From the NCBI GenBank assembly GCA_025024175.1, contig QCXZ01000003.1, positions 37,472,257-37,536,256 of the forward strand: DNA of 64,000 bases, given 5' to 3'. Numbering within the stretch: the first letter of the stretch is position 1; every line of letters begins with the position of its first letter. The translations under genes were made by a program, and so were the position numbers. Of the stretch, positions 1 through 26,771 are shown in pieces. Source of the stretch: Rhyzopertha dominica. Taxonomy: Eukaryota > Arthropoda > Insecta > Coleoptera > Bostrichidae. The notes beneath the pieces were generated by a model that saw only the letters and a list, made by a program, of their open reading frames with translations, was not told the DNA's origin and made no database searches.

Positions 1-740
1 TTTACACCAAAAATATATAATATGTATATGTTCTCATTGCACTCAGGTTAGAAACCATGTTTCTGATTCTAGACTGTTGACTATAAATAAATAAAAAATG
101 TAAACGCTATAAATGTTCACCTTCATATGTATATTGTTGTTATCGATTATGTATACTTTATTGTGTTGTTATAACTTATAAATAGTATATTTATATAATA
201 TTTGCTTCCATATGTAATGTCAAGGTATATACACCGTCAGTAAACTATTATTATTATAACTATTAAAAAATTGACCTAACGGAATAATAATTATTACTAT
301 TGTTATGGGCAATGCTAAACTTATTGGGAATTACAGAGTGCTGCCTGGAGACTTGAAATCGAAAAATTACTATTGACATCAAAGCAATGTAGGTAAATAG
401 TGTATCGATCAAGATGTTTATGATGCCCGATGGTTTAGTCTTACATCATATAGTTGTAGGAAAAGATCTATAAAACTCATTATAAGAGCTATTTGTGAAG
501 TGCACAATGGTTTACGGTCAAGGGGTTATTGGTGTTATAAAGTAGCAACAGACACCCTACGTGCTCGTCTCAAACACTTTTAGACGGATTAAGATAAAAC
601 TTGTTGGGCTCCTTGCGCTCTTATCGGTTTTATAACTTGTTGTTTCATGTTAAATATATGTACTTACACAAGTAGGGCAGTTTCGAAAACCTTAGCAGTT
701 TTAATTATTTAATTTAATTAGTGCACATTTTACAAGATGT
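1..740. other. intergenic, nothing recognised
   Basis: AT-rich sequence without a coding region, splice-site pair or clear repeat that I could support on either strand. It precedes a dead transposase. Confidence 0.5.
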
Positions 741-959
741 GGAGACCATGGCAAAGTTACTTTGTTGATCAAGTGAAATCCAATGAAAATCCGAAATGTG
801 ATCGAAATGATGTGCAAGAAGATGAATCGCGTACCAAGAAAACAAAGTGCAACCTTATATTCTACGATTAAAAAACTCTTATTTTGTCGATATATATAAG
901 AAGAAGAGAGAGTGAAGAAAGCGTACTAGCAGAGACATCCAATTTATTTTGAATTCCAA

Positions 960-1990
960 AAACAGCCATGTGTCGATTGCTGAAATTTGGACCGCCACAA
1001 AGAAAAATTCGATTGAATAAGGAAGCGTTGAAAAAATTGCTCCCAATTCAAGGAGACCTAATTCGAAGAGCTGTGTATGAATGTATGAAAAAACTGTGCC
1101 TACAGTTAGGTTGTTGTACAGAGATGTAAATGAGAAGAACAATGTGTCATACTGTAGAAAAACTTTTGTAAAATATATTAAAAAATGTTGGTTTCGAGTT
1201 CCAGCGTATTAATAAAATAAACTATTTAATGGAAAGTGACATGGTGACAAGGTGCAGACTTCGTTATCTAAAAGAAATCAAACAATATCGATAAGAAAAT
1301 GGACAAACATTTTATTTAGACGAGACTTGGTTTATTACGAATGAAAGAATGGATGGACTGACGGTTCTAGCAAATGTGATTTAAATATTCCACTTTCTAA
1401 AGGTAAAAGAATTTCAATTTTGCATGCCGGGAGTGAAAATGGATTTGTGCCTAATGCATTTCACCTAGGGTGTACAAATTTAAAAAATGCTAGTGCGGGC
1501 TATCATTCTGATATGACTGCAGAAGTTTTTGAGAAGTGGTTCACAGAAAACTTAATTAGAAAAATTCCAAAAGCTAGTGCTATTATGTTTGACAATTTCA
1601 GTTACTATTAAGTACTAGTTGATAAATTTCCGAACAACAGCAGTAAAAGAAGCGAAGTTCAATAATGCCTAATTAAAGAAGATTTATATTTTGAACAGCA
1701 TATACAAAGAGGGAATTATTAAAAGTTGTTCGTACAAAAGCGTCTGAGTACGCTATAATTGTCCTGCGCTTACCACCTTATCATTGTATTTATAAGCCTA
1801 TCGAAATGATACCAGGCTAATTCAAGGAAAAATTAAGGAGAAGATCAATGTGGGATAATTTAGCAACGAAACATTGACAATGATTCAAGAAACATTAGAT
1901 TTAATAACTGCGGACGCTTGGAAAATATCTGTACAGCACATAATAAAGATAGAAAATATATCCACTACGCGACTACGCTTTAATAGGAAA
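960..1990 (+). pseudogene. degenerate Tc1/mariner-superfamily (DDE) transposase
   Basis: Conceptual translation in shifting frames gives the order of a DDE transposase found in many insect genomes. An N-terminal part (DLIRRAVYE near 1060) is followed by a RYLKEIKQYR-like segment near 1265 and the first catalytic block YLDETWF near 1320. An open stretch at 1420-1611 contains ISILHAGSENGFVPNAFH and ends in MFDNFSYY, which corresponds to the second catalytic Asp (family form LDNAPYH). A trace of the proline-rich third block lies near 1770-1860. Stops and frameshifts interrupt every part, so it is dead. No flanking inverted repeats were found. The superfamily is known; the exact clade is inference. 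Confidence 0.6.
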
Positions 1991-4900
1991 GTAATAAAAA
2001 CTAACGTGCTTTTGTAATTTAGCTTCAGAATAGTAGTTATAGACCACCAAAAATCCCTTATTGTTTTCTAGCATTCTTTTTATGTTTACCAATTTTTATA
2101 GTAAAACTCTGATGTCGCCCAAACTCGTTTATCGCCATGCGTACACGAAAGCGGGAAGTGCCCAGTGACAGCGACTGTTTTTGAGTAGTTCACTATTCTG
2201 CCGCTAGACTGCGTATCGTTTAGCTTGAATCGCTAATAGTGGCGTGTACCTTTGAATCGTCAGAATGCGCTTGCGCTAGAGTTTAATATTTCTAATTTTC
2301 CATGTTTCTTTTGCGAGAAACGTACTAACCGTTTGCAAATTTGTAATGTATAACTGTTTTCGAGACATCTGCCTTTAAAATTTCCCAAAGTAATATATAG
2401 AGTCCCACGAACTGTGCACGGTTTTGTAAGGTAATAACAATGCCACTGAAGTTAACAGTATACTATAGTTATGGGCATTCTTGTCCCATTTAAAGTTTCA
2501 AATGTTATTAGGTCTGAATGTTGGCAAAAATATATTTTATGGGTGAACAAATAAAAGCATTTTATTTAAACTTTAGAAAACCTTTTATAAATCAAAGGAA
2601 CAATAAAACATGTGATGTTTTTCTGCAATAAATGTTGCAAGTGATTATTATTTACTTTGAGGCGAGACCCTGCTTTGCCACAATTCATGTCGTATTTCTA
2701 TTGTATATTGATGAAATATCCAAAACAATAGATTATTTACTTATTTTTATACCATGTCCACTACACACATAAAACCAATTTCTAGATCCTCTGCAACACT
2801 AACCAAAGTATATCTTCCTTTTCTAGATCAAGTTTCTGGTTTCCCACAGTATCCTGTTTTAATTAGACAGAATATACTTTGTATGTGAACAAATCACGGC
2901 AGAGATTTCTCCAGTCACGAGTGCAGTATAATAACACAAAAAAATATTTTTCATGCTTAGTTTTCACACATCAAACTATTTTCTTTCTACANGACTAGAC
3001 TTAGCTATTGCGTTTAGCTTTTATTANTTGTAAGATAAAAAACAAATTTTAACTAGGTAATGGTAAAGGTAAATTACCTTAATGAGCANAATACCTTCAC
3101 TGGACAAAATACTCTGCCATGAAGTCTATAAACTGAGGTTTCAAAAAGTAGTATATTTATCTCGTACACCTATTCTCCTTTGCAATTTTTGTTACTGGAA
3201 ATTGAGCAAACTTAAGGCTTTACAGGGTGATGCTAAATAGACCTAATTTATATAAAAAAAATCGATAACCACTATTCTTTTATTACTTTCTGCACTTTTT
3301 CGTATGACACAACATTGGATAATAATGCCGAGTTTCTACATATGTCATCGTCATTTGTTTTTAATAACCTCATATTTTTGATAGAAGCTTGAGATTAAGA
3401 TTAATTAATTTTCATGTCAAAAATAGCAAATGTAAAAATATTTCATTTCGACATTTCAATTAAATCAGAACAAACTAACTGAAGTGAAATTTAATTACAC
3501 AAGTGTTATAATCCTCCCCAAAAGCACAGTTATTAAGCATTAACTTACAAGTACACAGATTGAGCTATACAGTTCATCACTTTTTAATATAAAACTGACA
3601 GGAAGGAGCCAGTGAGGTGTCATATATAAGTTTACAGCTCACTGAAACACTGGAAGGAGCGTTGTGCATCTTCATGCACATACAAAACGGGGACGGAAAC
3701 GGCCATGTTGAGGCTCCATTATTTTGATCGTTTGTAGTTACTATTATCAGCTTATCAGCTTAGACGTCAGTTTTATATTCAAAGGGTATAACATAAACAT
3801 ATAGTTTATTGCGCGTCTTGTGGTTGTTCCTTGACACCAATAAATAAAAATTCACTATTAACACTTTTTTAATGTTATGACCTATGAAGCAACAAATCAG
3901 GTGCGTAGGCGTAGGCGCAGTCAAATTGATTGACTTGCACGATAACTTGGCAAGGACCTAGCTTTTTTGCTAAAACAGCATATAATGATGTATCTATCTA
4001 GATAACTAAATTCGTTTTTTACATATGTACTCTCCATTTATTTAAGGTATCGTAAATGTGTTTTTTTTACAATAATTGGTCCCACGTATCGAATCATATG
4101 CTCCTTACTATCAATTTTATATTCAAAGCATTCTACGAGTAATATGATCCTGCGTTTGCATTTCTATGCGAATATATCTGATTTAACTTTTAAGCTTTCA
4201 AGTCTGCTATTGTAAACCCGCTGTTTTAAATGACACTAAAGAAAAGTTTGGTGCTCGTAGTCCGATTCACTTGTTTGGAAAAGTTATATCTAAGAGAATT
4301 CTAATTTGCAGCGTCAAAATGGGGTAAAGCTCCGCCCTGCTAAAATCAAATATTCGGATGGAAGATATCTTCATCTTCATTGTTTGGATACAAATCCGCT
4401 AGCACAAGGACCAAATCAAATTGTAAAAGTTGCAAATATAGCGATTTATTTTTCAAAAGAGTGGGGCGTGCGAGAACTAAGCCTGATCATTCTAATGCAA
4501 ACATTTAATTTTGTCTGACACTGCGGCTGGGTTTCTGGAAACCAATGCGAGTTTTCTTGAGACTATAGTTTTGCTATGTACAGGAGACGCGGCAAAATAA
4601 TCTCCCTAATTAAAAAAAAATGATAAAAAGAGTACTATTTTATATACAAAGATTTTTTTTAATTTTTAAACAACATTGGCAGTTTTAATTTATATTTTTT
4701 AAAAAGAAAACCCAGCAGTTGACGTCCGTTGTTGACAACTATCATTGTCGCAAGCACATTTTGAAATTTTCTATAACGACCTCAAGAATAACTTATTGTG
4801 GTATATTAGCTATTTCTTGAAGGATTGCGTCTTTTCGAGCTGGTACCTATGGTTCGAAGATGTTTGAAAACTTAAGGCTTTAGATATCCTCACAAGAAAT

Positions 4901-6227
4901 ATTCGTGGAGGCTTAAACCCGGAGATCGGGTTGCCCCGCCGCGATAGAGCAATTTTGGTGAAAGCAAGCTGCTCGTTAGTATACTCCACTGTTCCCAGTT
5001 TTGCGGGCTAAGATAAACTTCTGGGTTACTGCTTGTCGAGCCTAACCCCACCCTTTTGTGACCTTCCATACCTTCACAAGGAAGGATACACTACAATAGG
5101 GAGGTTTTTTTTTCCCATCTACATTATGTTAATTAATACAACCATAGACTAATAAAAATGACTTCTCCCAAAAATAAAGTTGAAATTTCTTGACAGCATC
5201 ACTTATAATTCTGTCAAAAAATTCTATAAGCGGCGCCGGCGATCTTGATAGTCTTTATTACTTCGTATAGGTATTAGGGGTACTTTATTGTACGGTCGAG
5301 ATTTTTCTTTTTTCGATAGTTTGACTGCAACTGAATGTCTGGTGCAGGTTCTGAAATTATTTACAGCCTCAATCAGTGCATTTGATTTAGTATATTTTCA
5401 TAAGCTTAAGGGCGACCTGCACTCCTGCACATGCGGCATTTTTCATACTGGAACTCAGTTGATCGTGCAGTGAAAGGTCTATCAGGATGTTCATGATTAA
5501 ACATTATGCAAACAAAGTACTTTGGATTCGTAATTCCTACTAGCAGTAGGATATCAATTTCTTTCACGTTTATTCATTGGGCACGAATTCTTTTCACAGC
5601 AATTAGAAAATTTTATTTAATTGTCTTGTCGTGAGTACCTTAAAAATTTATCAAAGGTCAATGTATGCTTGATTCACAAATTCAGTGAATACAATTTACA
5701 CTGAAGTTATAGTTTTGCAAAGAAAACTTACCAAAGTAATTTAGAAAAACTAAATACGTATTTCAGCAGCTACAGTTAAGCTGTCATCTTCATTAGAGAT
5801 AAAATAATCGAAGGATATTCTCCTCACCAAATTCTTTGTAAAATAACAAGACTTTGTTTCTATTGAAGATGGCAACTTAGCTGCCGAAACAAGTAATTAG
5901 TTTTTCTAGATTACAATGGTAAGGGTTTTTCATAAATATATCATTTAGATCTTAATCACACCACACTCAGCTCGCACTTGACTTAACTCTTGCTGTGTTT
6001 ATTCTTTTGAGGCCCAGTTTGAATATTAAGGTCAATATTGCATCAGATCAGTTGTTTGAGTATTCTTGATTTAATTTGATTCAATTTTTAAAATAAAACA
6101 TACTCTGACTTTTTTCTATTTTTATGTCAAAAATAATCCCATCAAATTTGGTATACTTAATTGTATTTAGGGGAAGGTCTACATCGGTTTCCGACTGAAA
6201 AAAGTGTTGCTACATGAAAGGCTAATG
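1991..6227. other. long gene-free stretch
   Basis: I see no gene here. Two patches differ from the background. 2100-2290 and 4900-5070 are richer in G+C than their surroundings and read like repeat debris. A short open stretch at 4306-4518 begins just after an acceptor-like CTAATTTGCAG but has no recognisable domain and no partner exon. Single ambiguous bases occur around 2990-3090. Confidence 0.45.
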
Positions 6228-6235
6228 ACGCCATC

Positions 6236-7881
6236 CATAGGCGTACCGAAGGGGGGGGGGCAGCTCCCCCACTCCATGCATTTAGCTGGTTAATTATTTT
6301 TCCAAGCTTATCTTGGTCAGGAGTCATAACACGATTTCTACTTTAGTCAGCTCTTCTGATATGTTTTCCTATAGAGATTGTTCAACTAAGCATGATTCTG
6401 TTATATATTTGTATTTGGTGATAACTCCAACCTTCTTCGTTACAAATTTCTAAATTCGCGTTACATTTTAACAATTAATACAGAGAAACAAAAAACTTTC
6501 AAAAATATCAGTTATTTCGTGCAAAAATCCATCCAAACTAAGAATTATGAAAGTCTATTTAACATAAGTTATAGGAATCCAGTAGCATTATAAGAACGAA
6601 TTAAAACCCTGTGTGCTGTTATAATGTCAGTATAGAAAAGTCTTTTGAAAATCTGATTAAATATATTTCAGTTTTTTTAAATGAGGCTTAATTTCGTTAA
6701 AATATTAAGTGGTGGGTTAATTTTTGGGAGCAGTGCACCGGCGAAATACGGAGGTTGGCTTAACTAAAAAAAATAGCTAAACGAAAAATGTGATAATCAA
6801 ATAAACCCAAATGCTCAGTCTAAAAAAAGATGGCATATTCTGTACGGTGTTTACAACAAAGTATGTCTAGGCATAATTTTATGCAAGTATCTAATTCTGA
6901 TTTTACACATCAGTACTCATAATGTGTACAAAATCGTCGTCAAACGTTGAGATGCAATATGCTATCATTTTACTGATGTGATGCCGTGTCTGGTTATTAT
7001 CTGGCATAGATATAATCGACTCAAAAGCATTACTTTCGATTTTTGCGCCGTTCATTATTTTAGCCAAGAGCGCAAAAAGAACTGCTTTTTTGAGTAAAAT
7101 TAGATATATGAGTAAAAATTGTTAGAGATAAAACAACCATTAATTTAATGCTGATTGGGGGTGTTTGGTCAGCTGACGCATAATGCTGGGGCTTATAACT
7201 TTGTTAACTTTAAGTTTAACTAAGATTAACTAAGCCAGCAGCTGAAATCATTACAGTCTTAGGTATTGTTTCACGACCAGGTTGTTTCCTCATTCTGGAT
7301 TTTGATAATTTTTTATCTTTACGAGCTTCCTATTTATTCCTCCTACTTATATGTCTAGTATGAAAAGTTAAAATTAAACTACAAGCGCATCGGTTAATTC
7401 ATTAGTCTTTGATATGTGCGAATTCTAAATCAAAAAAAGTCCCATTAGTAGATGCTTAAGGGGAAATTTGTCTTTCTTTAGTACTTCGTTTGACATAACT
7501 ATACATTGTGATCGCGGATCTTTATTCTTCTAAATAAAGTATGTATCAACTCATCTTTTGTTAAACGTGATAGAGATGCAACTGAATGCGCTAGATATCA
7601 CCTAACTGAGATCATCAATAATTGAATTAGGAATAAACGAGCTTTGTATGATCAGTGTATATAAAAAACACAAAAAATTTGGGTCTTCACAGAAAATGTT
7701 TTAAGTCACCTTCCATAAGATCAACGAAGATTGTTCATGGAATAAATACGTCATTAATTACTTAGGTACATAATCCGATAAAGGCACATTTTTACTCGTA
7801 TTTATGTTGAATTATTCACTAACGGAAATTCCTGCTTTGCCCCCCTCCCTCCCCTTAGACCAAAAGCTGGGTACGCCCATG
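6236..7881. mobile_element. candidate non-autonomous hAT-like element
   Basis: The left end reads CATAGGCGTACC and the right end, reverse-complemented, reads CATGGGCGTACC; both run on into G-rich tracts. The 8 bases outside each end are acgccatc (6228-6235) and gcgccatc (7882-7889), a 7/8 match in the size made by hAT transposases. The 1.65 kb interior has no long open frame or transposase motif, so the element would be non-autonomous or badly decayed. The class assignment rests only on duplication size and the CA start. Confidence 0.45.
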
Positions 7882-7889
7882 GCGCCATC

Positions 7890-8451
7890 CATTATAGTAT
7901 CTTACGGAAAGATGCGGAAAATAACAGCAAAACCAACAGGTCTTGGATTTTTTTCAGTTAGAGCTTAGTAACAGAATTAGTTTATCAATATTTTTTGCAT
8001 TGCCAGTTTAAACAGGGAAAGAAGCGATTTTTTTCGCTCGTTGCAAGTCAAATGAAACTCAAACGTTTTTAAGGTAACATATTACAGAAGTAATTCCATG
8101 ATAATAACTTAATAACTTCACACCTTTTTGAATAAGTTAAGAATTTTGTTTTCACGGATTATTTTAGGTGTATCATGTATATTTATTTTTAGTTTTAAGA
8201 CCAGTACGCGTTCTCGTGGCCCACTCGACGAGTTATATTGTTACCAGTTTGAAGTTTTCGTTTTGTATTGGGTGCTTAGGAACTCCTATATAATTTTATA
8301 CACATGCATATTTGTGCGTTATATTTCATAACATTATTTTACATTATGTACAATAAGTAGGTAGGTAGGTAGAAAGCAAAGAAATGCAAGTAAAGATATC
8401 AAATAAATACAATGCATATTCCACATTTCTGCTATATCGAAGATGTTAGAT
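7890..8451. other. 3' flank of the myofilin-like gene
   Basis: This is the downstream side of the minus-strand gene that ends at 8452. It holds its 3' UTR but I cannot place the poly(A) site. A short GTAG repeat lies at 8357-8372. No coding sequence is supported. Confidence 0.4.
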
Positions 8452-9332
8452 CTATTCAATTTCTAAAGTCTTTTTCTCCCTGCGTGCGCTGAGGGACACT
8501 TGCTGTAGGGCAGAGTTAACAGCTTCGGTCTCTTCTGCGCTGTCTGCGATGAACTGCTTTAGTCTGGCTGCTCTTCTTTCCCTTGCTGCCTGCTTTTCGG
8601 CCATAGCTTGCATTTCCTCCTCAATGTCGTTAATTTTTGCTCGCGATTGTCTTGCTCTGATTGCAGCTCCGCTCTCCTCCTCGCGCTCCAGCGGTGTCCA
8701 CCTGGTTAAATCCTTATTGCTGGGCTCATCTTCATATGTAACTCTTAGCGAGCGCCGCTTATATGAAACCTCATCGTCCAGTGCCCTTTTGGATGAGTCG
8801 TTGATGCCATAGGAATTGAGCACTTTTTCCGATCTGTCGATCATTCTCCTAGAGTTCAAATTACTAACCGTGCTCTCTAAATCTACATCGTCGATAACAG
8901 AAACTTTCTTGTTGGCCCTGATGCGTCTAAGTGATGATGCAGTCTATGGATAGATATACAAATAATTATTAGTCGTTCGCGTTCTCTTTTTAACTAAAAG
9001 CGTAATCGCACCTCCTCGTCGATGTCGTTCTCCATCAAATCAAATGCCCTAGCGGCTATGCGTCCGCCCCTAGAGTCGAAGAAGCCGTCCTCAGTAATGC
9101 GCTTTTCTGCACGGCGACGAGCTGAAGGCAGGTCATCCTCAAAAAAAGCGCGTTCATGGCGATCTATGATATCCTGCGGGAGCGAAGGGCGTCGTGGCGG
9201 TGGCGACAGTGGCCTACCGGAGTATTTCCTGTCCAGGCGTTCTAATGCTGGTCGGTAGTAATTCTCGCCGATGTTGTAGTTGGCATCATAAATGCGCGTA
9301 CGCGGCCTGCTGAGTAGCGTTCTGCCGGACAT
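8452..9332 (-). CDS. Mf: probable myofilin, muscle thick-filament protein
   Basis: Two coding exons, 9332-9012 and 8943-8452, are joined by a 68-bp intron (donor GTGCGA, acceptor TATCCATAG) in phase 0, giving 270 residues. The protein starts MSGRTLLSRPRTRIYDANYN, has a Pro/Arg patch near residue 45, and ends in a charged, helix-prone stretch (KINDIEEEMQAMAEKQAARE) without a long regular coiled coil. There is no signal peptide or membrane segment. The start is supported by an acceptor-like TTCTAATTTCAG four bases upstream, which implies a non-coding 5' exon further right. I identify it as myofilin, an insect thick-filament protein, from overall resemblance recalled from memory; family and role are known, this assignment is inference. 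It stands divergent from PRP4K, 3.8 kb away. Confidence 0.6.
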
Positions 9333-9336
9333 TTTC

Positions 9337-12300
9337 TGAAATTAGAACGATTGTTTATCTTTTGTTTAACAGCTTACTCAGAGATTATATTCTGTTGCGG
9401 GTTTATATTGTACCAAAAGTATTTGAAAAATTTAAATAGATTTTTGCAACTAACAAATTATAAGAGTGTGTTTTGTTTTGATAATCTGTGTTAATAATTA
9501 GCTGTTTGTCAGATAATGGACGTCTATTATGTTATGCAACTAAGTATAAAAAGCAAGTTTTTGCTGTATGTTCTTGGAACTGTCGAGCTATTTCGTGAAA
9601 TCGATTGAAAATTTATTCGATTACATACTGAATAATGTTTTAGCAGCATTTATGAAACCATATGTTACAAAATATAATTAAGTATACTTTTTCTGTAATT
9701 TTGGATATTGCTTTGCTGCTTTAAAATTCTACATCAAAATTATAGTAACAGTAGTAGGTATACCAAATGCAAAAAAAATGTATAAAATATTATCACTTGC
9801 CTAATAATGATTACTTATTATGATAATACTTTTACACATTTCAAGAATTGATGCAAAGCAATGGGTATGGTTAGTGGTATGGACAACAACTTATCACAAG
9901 TAAAGTTTAATAATAGAAACAGAAAAGTACTGAAAAAACATCTAAATAGATCATATTTATAACCAAAAAACACCACCAGTAAGGTACTAATGCAAAAGTA
10001 ATCAGAAGATCAAATTTTAACAGATTTCAATTGTTATTTTTAAAAACTCAGTGACGTGGCTTCCAAATCAGACGCATCCAGCAACAGTTTGCATTTAGAA
10101 GTGTTTTACGATCTCCCTTTAGCTCGGCGTCGGAAGAGAGCTTTTTAGCGCTCTGCACAACTTCGAGTATATGCGAAGTCGAAAAGATTTTTATATTAAA
10201 CGTAAAGAAATCTGATAAATAATAAAAATAACGCAACTCAGCAACTTACACTTGTTTTAATACATACGACATCTAGTTTTAAAAAAGTTTAACAACAATT
10301 CATTCCTATTCATCATTCGACGAAATCGTCCGAAGGATGTGTAACATTGCAAATGACACAACCATTTCATGCTGTTTATTTCCTAGCGCAAATTATTCTT
10401 CTTGGATAGTCATTTGATGATATAAGCATCAGCTGCTCTATTAAAGTGACGCTGGCTGTGAAAAAATGTACAAGATGGTGTCCAATTATCGTTCTCACTC
10501 AAATAACGGCTTTTGGGTTTATTTCAGTCTTGAAGAAAATTGTTTCAATAAAAGTTATAGCACAGGAGTAGCATTAGAGGAGATCTCAATAATGCAGTAT
10601 ACCATATTTATAGTACATGGTGTTCAGTTCTCCAGTACCGAACNATACCTGCATTTTCTTCTTTATAAGACATTTTATATCGTATTATCGAGAAGGTACT
10701 CCTTGGGTGCTATAACTTTTATTCGAAATATTTTTCTCTAAGATTTCATATATAGCTTTGAGCAAGATAACTGACCAATTATGCGTTTCTTCGAAACTTT
10801 CAATCTTAGAACATATGTTTCTTAATAACTGTTTGTTTAGAATTTGATTGCTAATCAAAACCCGTCATAAAAAGTTCTTCTATTTACAAACATGTAGGTA
10901 AGTATGGTTAGGCACTGTAAAACTAAAAACCCTGTATAAATATGTTGTATGGTATTATTGAGTATCGGGTAATGTAACTTTTTGCACAGCTAGCCCCACC
11001 AAGATTCTGGCGGCTGACATTTGTGGTTTCATTAATAACTGTATAATAAGCGGGATGAAATAACTATCAAAAATGCAATGCTACCTAACGGACTACATGG
11101 TTTCTTTTGGCAAATAATATGAATCATAAATCTGATGGCTGAAAGTTGTTAATACAATACATCGTGTGCTCTTCACGAGTTGAAGAATCCTAAATAACAT
11201 GGGACATCCAATGATCGTAAATATCTAAAAGCGACATTTACACAAAATTTTACTAAAGTCTAGTGCCACATTTTCTTGCTTATTTAAAAAGTCACGGCTT
11301 CCTTGAATGAGAAGCGAGCATTATATTTTTATTTTCAAAAAAAATAGTATCTAAATGTCAGATACGCCAGGATTATAGCTATATTATTACTTTGCTATTA
11401 CAAATAAAGTTCTTCAAACGTCCTTTTTACAAGCAGATATAAAACGATTTACAAACTAACGAATATTAAATCGGCTGGGCAAAGGTTTTATTCAGTTTTC
11501 ACATAGGTGCTGATTTAAATTTAATATGGAACGAATTCGTACATCGACACCAATTAATATAAGGAGGCACGTGTCTGCTTTGTATGCTGTTGTGCAATAC
11601 TTATAATTGTCAATTTTTGGCTGGCTTTCCTAAAATAACGTATTATAATACAGATTAAAATACTGAGAAACGCATATTAACTGTAAATCGCATCCTTTAA
11701 GCTTTCAAAAACATACCTATTTTAAAAAAGTGTTAAGAAAAATAGGTTATAATATTCAGCTTGTTACTTAAAACACACGTAGGTAACAGGTAGGTATCCC
11801 TCTGAAGACATCACTACCTACATAATATAGATACACATTCTTTGGGCTGTTATAGATAGCTAAATGCGTGTTCTCTTATCTAACACATTAGTACAAGTGG
11901 CTGCCAATAATAAGCATAAATTAGGTTCTTCTTATTCTTAATATAGCTCCGCTATAGGGCTCAGTATAACTTTAAGTGAAATGAAACAAGTAACCACTTT
12001 TTGAATCCCTAAATTTTTAGTTTGGTATGCTTAAAAGTGTCTGCACTAATTGAAAAGTTCATTTTGGTGTTAAAGATAGACCTCCTTGTTGCCTGCTCTA
12101 ATAACTATTCTTAGCACGAGGATGATGTACACATTATTAGCACGGGCCAGCGTGGTATATATTTCACACTCCTTTACCTTCGATGTCGTTGATTAGGTAT
12201 ACGTACTGTAACATACTGTTTTTCGAATAAAACATCTAGCATGTTCACGACACCTACGAAAATAATTTTTGGCCAAGATTCCGTGTGATACAAAATGGAC

Positions 12301-13148
12301 CGTACCATACCTTTTATGAACACATAAAATTAGTTTATCGACAGCGGCGATTTTCATTGTTATAAAAATAGCTGCGGACGTGGCTGGACGTGCCAGAGAA
12401 ACCGATTACAGAGGTAATCGAATTCTTCTAATTATTAAAATCTCATTACACAAACTCTACATATCTATTATTACCACGAATAATTATATTAACTATTATT
12501 TATACACTTACCGGCTATGGACTCCCCGCAGCAGAAAAATACTCAAAAAATCTTAGAAGCTTAAAACACGCACCACTTTCGAAGATCCTGCTGGAACTTG
12601 TGGAATGGACTCATGCCAACCGGCGAAGTCCCCACCAAAATGTAGCATCACTCNCCCGCTCCCACTCATGTTATATTTTTGTAACTTATTTATCTTTTGT
12701 AATTTAATAGTTTTTTCAGTGTGATTCCGGTCAATACTTTGGTATATACATAGTTACTGAATCAAGTTTTTTTTTTGAATATAAATATATTTTTTATATA
12801 TACCTAATTTAATAATGGTAAACTATAGACTTAATGGATTTTGACTACAACAGTCGGGAAGCTATTGCACCAACAGCCAAGTTGTTAAGTAATTCTTTTT
12901 TCTTTAATTTTTAATCCACTTAGTGATAAGTGGCAACGTTGCTATAATACGAAGTAGTTAACATCGACATCGACGGCTGTCAGTACGCGCGTCAGTATTT
13001 GAAATGTCAATTGGCAAACGTCAGTTGTCACTTTGGCAGTAACTGCTTTTTGACTGTAATAGTGTAAATCTGTAATTATTATAACACTAACAGTAATTGC
13101 TAAATATCCTGCACTTATATTTTACTTCTTTATTAGAATACTTCTAAA
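9337..13148. other. divergent intergenic region between the myofilin-like gene and PRP4K
   Basis: This region should contain the 5' non-coding exon(s) and promoters of both flanking genes, but I could not place them. A coding-like fragment lies at 10045-10160 (listed separately). Around 12530-12660 the minus strand is relatively G+C-rich with a donor-like CCG/GTAAGTG and may be a non-coding exon or retroelement debris. The last 200 bp before PRP4K is also richer in G+C. Confidence 0.35.
10045..10160 (-). pseudogene. unidentified coding-like fragment with a frameshift
   Basis: On the minus strand, ILEVVQSAKKLSSDAELKGD leads to KTLLNAN. A one-base shift then continues as LLLDASDLEATSLSF, a hydrophilic amphipathic stretch unlike the AT-rich surroundings. 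It could be a decayed exon, a piece of a processed pseudogene or an exon with an assembly error. I do not recognise the family, and no clear splice partner was found. Confidence 0.25.

Positions 13149-26771
<13,623 letters not shown>

Noticed and set aside
3587..3783. Inverted ATATAAAACTGAC words about 190 bp apart
   Set aside because: The match is too short and AT-rich, without a target duplication, to call a MITE.
4306..4518. Open stretch starting RQNGVKLRPAKIKYSDG after an acceptor-like TTTGCAG
   Set aside because: No recognisable domain, no donor or partner exon, and no conservation evidence. Not enough to call a gene.
4880..5110. G+C-richer patch with AAACCCGGAGATCGGGTTGC
   Set aside because: It looks like the 3' end of a retroelement or an RNA-like fold, but I could not match it to any family or tRNA cloverleaf.
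8549..9258. Plus-strand open frames across the myofilin-like gene
   Set aside because: They are antisense to exons joined by good splice sites on the minus strand; the Ser-rich translations are typical shadow reads.
12530..12660. Possible LTR or primer-binding region (GGTGGGGACTTCGCCGG on the minus strand)
   Set aside because: No second LTR, no TG...CA pair with target duplication, and no gag-pol remnant nearby.
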